Shown here: one piece after another, positions 5,685 to 8,987 of the stretch
How the letters are laid out: every line of letters begins with the position of its first letter
Position numbering within the stretch: the first letter of the stretch is position 1
From: Methanobacteriota archaeon
Lineage (GTDB): Archaea; Thermoplasmatota; Thermoplasmata; RBG-16-68-12
Direction of reading: 5' to 3'
Assembly (NCBI GenBank): GCA_005878995.1
Contig: VBME01000063.1
Coordinates: forward strand, 1 to 8,987
DNA: 8,987 bases
Notes under the pieces: generated by a model
Databases searched by the model: none
What the model was told of the DNA's origin: nothing
What the model saw: only the letters and a program-made list of their open reading frames with translations
Position numbers and translations under genes: made by a program

Positions 5685-7709
5685 ATGGTTCGAGTGCCCA
5701 CGGTTCATGTGCGCGCGACGCGTCGAATGATTCTGGGAGCGATCGTCCCGTTGCTCGCGGTGGCCCTGATGGGCCTCCTCGTGCCGCCGGCCGCGGCGGC
5801 GCCCGCCGCCCCGTACTTCGGTCCCGCGACGATCGTCGACGGCCCCCCGGCGTATTGGGCCGCGGAGCCTTCCCTCGCGGTCGGCTCGGATCGGGTCGCG
5901 TACCTCGCCTTTACCGGCTGGGGCGGGAGCGTCACGCAATCGGACATCTTCTTCACGAAGTCCTCCGACGGCCGCACGTGGTCCGTCCCGATCCGCGTGA
6001 ACAACGATGCGGGCGGGGCGTCCCAGTCGGAACCGGCCCTCGCGGTGGATTCGGCGAATGCGATCTACATCGCCTGGACGGACTCGAGGAACGGGAACAA
6101 TGACGTGTTCTTCTCGAAGTCGACGGACGGCGGCTTGAGCTTCTCCGCGAACGTCCGCGTGAACGACGTGACGACGAACAGCCAATCGGAGCCCGCTCTC
6201 GCGGTGGACCCGGTGAACCCGCACCTCGTCCACGTCGTGTGGACGGACACCCGGAGTGGGGTGTTCGGTCCGGACATCTTCTACGCGAACTCGACGGACG
6301 GCGGGCTGAGCTTCAACCCAAGCGCCCGCGTGAACAACGATGCGGGCGCATCCGAACAAGGCGTCCCCGCGATCGCGGTCGCGCTGAATGAGGATGTCTA
6401 CGTGGTCTGGCGAGACCCGCGAACCCCGGCCAAAGGCCCGGACATCTACTTCTCGAAGTCGTCCGACCGGGGCGCGACGTGGACCCCGAGCTTCAACATC
6501 AACGACGACTCGGGCAGCGCCAACCAGCAAGATCCAACGATTGCGGTGGACGTCTCCGGCAACATCTACGTCGCCTGGACCGACTCCCGGAACGCGAACT
6601 CGCAGCCTGACATTTATGCGACCCGGTCGACCAACGCCGGTGCGTCATTTGCTGCGAACGTGAAGGTCAATGACGATCTCGGCGCCGCGATCCAGTGGGT
6701 GCCGAGCCTTGCGGCGAATGGAGGCAAGATCGTAACGGCCTGGGCCGACTCCCGCACGTCCGGATCCACGAGCTGGGACATTTATGAGTCCTCCTCGACG
6801 GATGGCCTCACCTGGTCCCCGAACGTGAAGGTCAACGATGACTCGCTTCCGAACTTCCAGTTCTCTCCGAGCGTCGGAATCGACGCGTCGGGAGACGTCT
6901 TCGCGGCATGGCTGGACACCCGCGTGTCCGGTCAGGATGTCTTCGGGAGCGTCCTCGACGTCGTCCCGCCCACCGCGAACGCGGGGTCCTCGGTCTCCGT
7001 GGGCCAGGGGACGAGCGTGTCGTTCGACGGAAGTGGGTCGTCGGACAACCTCGGCATCGCGGGCTATAGTTGGGACTTTGGAGACGGCTCGAGCGCAACC
7101 GGTGCCAGTGGCAGCCATGCGTACCCGAACGCCGGGTCCTACGTGGCGACCGTGACGGTTTGGGACTACTCCGGGAATTCCGCGAGCGCCACGCGAACGG
7201 TCACCGTGCGAGATACGCAAGCCCCCGTCCCGCGTGGGGGCGGGGACCGGACGGTCGATGAGGGCCAGCCGCTCTTCTTCGATGCATCCGCCTCGACGGA
7301 CAACGTCGAGGTGACCGGCTACGCCTGGAACTTCGGAGACAATGCGACCGCGACGACTCCGACCGCGACCCATGTGTACGCACGCCCCGGTACGTACTCG
7401 GCGAGCCTGACCGTGACAGATGCTGCCGGGAACTCGGCGACGTCGACGTTCACGGTGGCCGTGCGGACCGTGTCGCCGAAATCCAACGAGCTGCTGGGGA
7501 TGATTCAGGTCTTGGACATCCTCGTGGCAATCCTCGCTGTCGCCCTGGCGGTCTTGGGTTGGATGTACTTCGGGCTGCGCCGCCGCGAACGGCAACCGCC
7601 GGCGACGCCGACGTCCGTGCGGCCTCCCGCTCCATCGCCGGCGCAGGCACCGAAGGAGCCGGACCCGCTCGACATGACCTTCCCGCCCGGCCCACCGAGG
7701 AGCCCGTAG
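5685..7709 (+). CDS. Secreted, membrane-anchored Asp-box beta-propeller protein with two PKD domains
   Basis: This 674-residue cell-surface protein starts with a Sec-type signal peptide. It has arginines at 10-14, a hydrophobic core ~15-33 and a likely cleavage site within AAAAP (36-40). Residues ~61-425 hold seven copies of a strand unit of the type EPALAVD..IYIAWTDSR..DIFFSKS. Six are followed by an Asp-box (SxDxGxxW/F) at 93-99, 146-153, 203-210, 259-266, 315-322 and 370-377. The seventh unit lacks the Asp-box. This predicts a sialidase-like beta-propeller. The arginine triad and FRIP motif of true sialidases are not seen, so a binding role is more likely than an enzymatic one. Two PKD domains follow (~429-510 and ~514-595, with YSWDFGDGS and YAWNFGDNA), then a membrane helix (~605-629). 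The cytoplasmic tail is basic, then proline-rich, ending PPGPPRSP. Its ligand is unknown; adhesion or surface-layer binding are plausible. The ATG is supported by a TATA box and Shine-Dalgarno. Confidence 0.92.
   Translation: MVRVPTVHVRATRRMILGAIVPLLAVALMGLLVPPAAAAPAAPYFGPATIVDGPPAYWAAEPSLAVGSDRVAYLAFTGWGGSVTQSDIFFTKSSDGRTWSVPIRVNNDAGGASQSEPALAVDSANAIYIAWTDSRNGNNDVFFSKSTDGGLSFSANVRVNDVTTNSQSEPALAVDPVNPHLVHVVWTDTRSGVFGPDIFYANSTDGGLSFNPSARVNNDAGASEQGVPAIAVALNEDVYVVWRDPRTPAKGPDIYFSKSSDRGATWTPSFNINDDSGSANQQDPTIAVDVSGNIYVAWTDSRNANSQPDIYATRSTNAGASFAANVKVNDDLGAAIQWVPSLAANGGKIVTAWADSRTSGSTSWDIYESSSTDGLTWSPNVKVNDDSLPNFQFSPSVGIDASGDVFAAWLDTRVSGQDVFGSVLDVVPPTANAGSSVSVGQGTSVSFDGSGSSDNLGIAGYSWDFGDGSSATGASGSHAYPNAGSYVATVTVWDYSGNSASATRTVTVRDTQAPVPRGGGDRTVDEGQPLFFDASASTDNVEVTGYAWNFGDNATATTPTATHVYARPGTYSASLTVTDAAGNSATSTFTVAVRTVSPKSNELLGMIQVLDILVAILAVALAVLGWMYFGLRRRERQPPATPTSVRPPAPSPAQAPKEPDPLDMTFPPGPPRSP
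5865..6959 (+). repeat. Seven tandem propeller-blade repeats within the surface-protein gene
   Basis: Successive units of roughly 50-60 codons encode the propeller blades. Two of them share an identical 22-base stretch at 5994-6015 and 6327-6348, encoding RVNNDAG. The Asp-box codons around 6119-6142 and 6290-6313 are nearly identical too. This points to internal duplication or gene conversion between blades. Confidence 0.7.
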
Positions 7710-7721
7710 GGCAGGTGCGAA

Positions 7722-7741
7722 GGCGGACCGCCCGGTCCGCC
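7722..7741 (+). terminator. Hairpin terminator between convergent genes
   Basis: GGCGGACC (7722-7729) and GGTCCGCC (7734-7741) form a perfect eight-base-pair stem closed by GCCC. A pyrimidine-rich run with several thymine groups (7746-7761) follows on the plus strand, 12 bases after the surface-protein stop codon. On the minus strand no thymine run follows, so it most likely serves the plus-strand gene. Confidence 0.6.
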
Positions 7742-7763
7742 CCGATCTCCTTTCCTTCTTTGC

Positions 7764-8567
7764 CTAGTCTTCGTACTGGACCAGAGAGTAGACGTTGTCG
7801 TCCGGATCGAAGAACCGGGCCATGATCCCGCCCCAAGCCTGCGCCTCGGCCTTCTCCTTGAACCGGACGCCCTTCGCGAGGAGCTGCTCCTGTAGCTTGT
7901 AGACGTCGTCCGTCGTGAAGCCGATTCCCGTCTCCTCGCCGACGTGCGCCAAGTCGGCGTCGTAGTCCGCCGGGTTGTCGTACATCTCCTTCGTCGGCGT
8001 GAAGGGCATGATGCTCGTCTCCTTCTCCGAGAAGCGGTAGTCGGTGAAGCCCTCCTCACCAGGAACGCGGTGGGACTTCAAGCCGAGCGCCTTCTTGAAG
8101 AACTCGCCGGTCTTCTTCGAGTCCTTCGAGACGACGGTGACGAAGGTGAGGGCGGACACGCCCTTGCGGCGGACCTTCGGCTTCGCGGGTTGCGCGAGGA
8201 ACAGCACGTTCCCGTCCGGATCCGTGAAGCGTCCGAACGTCCCGTCTTCCCGCTCGATCTCGGCCTTGACGCCCTTCTTCTTCAAATCCGCCACGGTGCC
8301 CTTCAGGTCGTTCGTCAGGAATCCGATGCCCGTGATCCCGCCGATCATCTTGAGCCGGGACTCGTACACGTCCTGGCCCCAGTCCGGCGTGGGCTGCCAC
8401 GGCGTGAGGGCCGCGTCCTTCCCGCCCTTCGTCGCTCCGAGTGCTAGATAGCCCCACTTCGGCATCGAAGACCGCACCTTGAGCCCGATCTTCTTCGTGT
8501 AAAACGCTCGCGCCGCCTTCAAGTCCTTCACGTAGATTTCCAAGTCTGTCAACTGCAGCTTCGCCAT
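7764..8567 (-). CDS. Two-domain VOC (glyoxalase / bleomycin-resistance fold) protein
   Basis: This 267-residue cytoplasmic protein has two vicinal-oxygen-chelate domains. Domain one spans ~5-127: LTDLEIYVKDLKAARAFYTKKIGL, then GIGFLTNDLKGTVADLKKKGV, then GRFTDPDGNVLFLAQ. Domain two spans ~138-265: LTFVTVVSKDSKKTGEFFKKALGL, then GIGFTTDDVYKLQEQLLAKGV, then ARFFDPDDNVYSLVQ. The FxDPDxN blocks and FY/FF-LGL helices are hallmarks of the family. The His and Glu metal ligands of glyoxalase I are not evident at the usual strand positions, so glyoxalase activity should not be assumed. The role could be binding of a small molecule or a metal-independent reaction. The ATG at 8567 begins the first VOC strand and has GAGGCGGG nine bases upstream plus a TATA box. 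The frame continues upstream of this ATG without a stop, but that part overlaps the ligase gene in another frame and is not coding. The ligase gene lies 56 bases upstream on the same strand. Confidence 0.9.
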   Translation of the reverse strand: MAKLQLTDLEIYVKDLKAARAFYTKKIGLKVRSSMPKWGYLALGATKGGKDAALTPWQPTPDWGQDVYESRLKMIGGITGIGFLTNDLKGTVADLKKKGVKAEIEREDGTFGRFTDPDGNVLFLAQPAKPKVRRKGVSALTFVTVVSKDSKKTGEFFKKALGLKSHRVPGEEGFTDYRFSEKETSIMPFTPTKEMYDNPADYDADLAHVGEETGIGFTTDDVYKLQEQLLAKGVRFKEKAEAQAWGGIMARFFDPDDNVYSLVQYED

Positions 8568-8576
8568 CGGAAAATA

Positions 8577-8613
8577 CCCGCCTCGGCCCGTATCGCATTC
8601 GCGCCGGATAAAG
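8577..8613 (-). promoter_or_regulatory. Promoter and Shine-Dalgarno of the VOC gene
   Basis: On the minus strand, CTTTATCC (8606-8613) is a TATA-like box 39-46 bases before the ATG at 8567, similar in spacing to the one at 5639. GAGGCGGG (8577-8584) is a plausible Shine-Dalgarno. The box lies just after the ligase stop, so the VOC gene probably has its own transcript. Confidence 0.5.
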
Positions 8614-8623
8614 GAGTCGAAAA

Positions 8624-8987
8624 TCACGCGAACGTGACGACGCAGTCTTCCGGTCGCTTGTCCTCCCGCAGCCGGGAGAACGAGGGCGCACGCATGTGAC
8701 GGTCCTTCGAGAACTCGAGGAAATGCGCCTCGACGACGATCTCCGGCTTCGTCCAGAAGCCGACATGGGCATCGATCTCCGGGACCTCGGGGAACGGACA
8801 CGCGTCTTGCCGCAACGCGACGAGCCGTTCGAACAGCGTCCGTCGCAACTTTTCGGAGAAGCCGGTCCCGACACGGCCGACGTGGAACAGCGCGCCCTCG
8901 AAGTACGCCCCCAAGATCAGCGACCCGAACGTGTCTTCGCGCTCGCCTTCGCCGGCCGTGATCCCGCAAATGATGCAGTCCAGCGTC
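8624..8987 (-). CDS. ATP-dependent DNA ligase, C-terminal OB-fold part, 5' end cut by window
   Basis: This is the last ~120 residues of an ATP-dependent DNA ligase, which seals nicks through an enzyme-AMP intermediate. The open frame enters from the right edge and ends at a TGA (8624-8626). The stretch DCIICGITAGEGERED, then FGSLILGAYFEG, then VGRVGTGFSEKLRR, is characteristic of the OB-fold domain of these ligases, especially the LigD ligase type. The conserved tail PEIVVEAHFLEFSKDRHMRAPSFSRLREDKRPED is also present. The adenylation domain with its catalytic lysine, and any fused polymerase or nuclease domain, lie outside the window, so whether it is a repair or replicative ligase cannot be decided. 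The short tail after REDKRPED is normal. The downstream VOC gene is 56 bases away with its own promoter. Confidence 0.9.
   Translation of the reverse strand, partial: TLDCIICGITAGEGEREDTFGSLILGAYFEGALFHVGRVGTGFSEKLRRTLFERLVALRQDACPFPEVPEIDAHVGFWTKPEIVVEAHFLEFSKDRHMRAPSFSRLREDKRPEDCVVTFA

Noticed and set aside
5331..6530. A 399-codon open frame on the minus strand
   Set aside because: It crosses the start of the membrane-protein gene and the surface-protein gene in another frame and is full of Arg/Val/His repeats typical of antisense frames in GC-rich DNA.
6645..7595. A 316-codon open frame on the minus strand
   Set aside because: It is the antisense of the well-supported PKD region and has low-complexity Arg/Gly/His composition.
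8568..8969. N-terminal extension of the VOC gene
   Set aside because: The frame is open but overlaps the ligase end, whose conserved motifs are in a different frame; the VOC domain begins exactly at ATG 8567 with a ribosome-binding site and TATA box.
1..8987. CRISPR array, insertion sequence or integrase
   Set aside because: No regularly spaced repeats, transposase or recombinase motifs were found on either strand, and no clear direct repeats flank the accessory stretch.

Overview
The window is GC-rich and most likely comes from an uncultured archaeon, possibly a Thermoplasmatota-like lineage. The reasons are TATA-like boxes roughly 35-45 bases before several start codons, often followed by a short Shine-Dalgarno-bearing leader. 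There is also a large secreted Asp-box/PKD surface protein held by a C-terminal membrane helix, and an ATP-dependent DNA ligase tail. The lineage is inferred, because no rRNA or other taxonomic marker is present.

Layout. The left edge (1-335) is the end of a MarR-type regulator gene. Positions ~336-3321 form an accessory-looking stretch with more mixed codon use than its neighbours. It holds a 345-residue protein of unknown function with a possible HEPN-like C-terminus (517-1554), a small broken-looking gene on the opposite strand (1586-1818), a beta-class DNA methyltransferase (1869-2753), a 45-residue zinc-ribbon protein overlapping the methyltransferase end (2737-2874), and about 450 bases with no convincing gene but several inverted repeats. 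To its right are two minus-strand genes, an esterase-D-like alpha/beta hydrolase (3322-4308) and, upstream of it, a six-helix membrane protein (4379-5497). A divergent region (5498-5684) with a clear TATA box then leads to the large beta-propeller/PKD surface protein (5685-7709). That gene ends in a strong hairpin and converges on a two-domain VOC/glyoxalase-like protein (7764-8567, minus). Upstream of the VOC gene is the C-terminal end of an ATP-dependent DNA ligase (8624-8987, minus), which runs off the window.

How the genes may work together. The methyltransferase, its overlapping zinc-ribbon partner and the 345-residue protein could be a small mobile modification or defence module. No recognisable restriction nuclease is present, so this is a hypothesis. 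The remaining genes look like ordinary chromosomal genes: membrane protein with esterase, cell-surface propeller, and DNA ligase with VOC protein. The most interesting items are the zinc-ribbon microgene, the unknown protein with its foldable leader, and the decayed reading frame between them.
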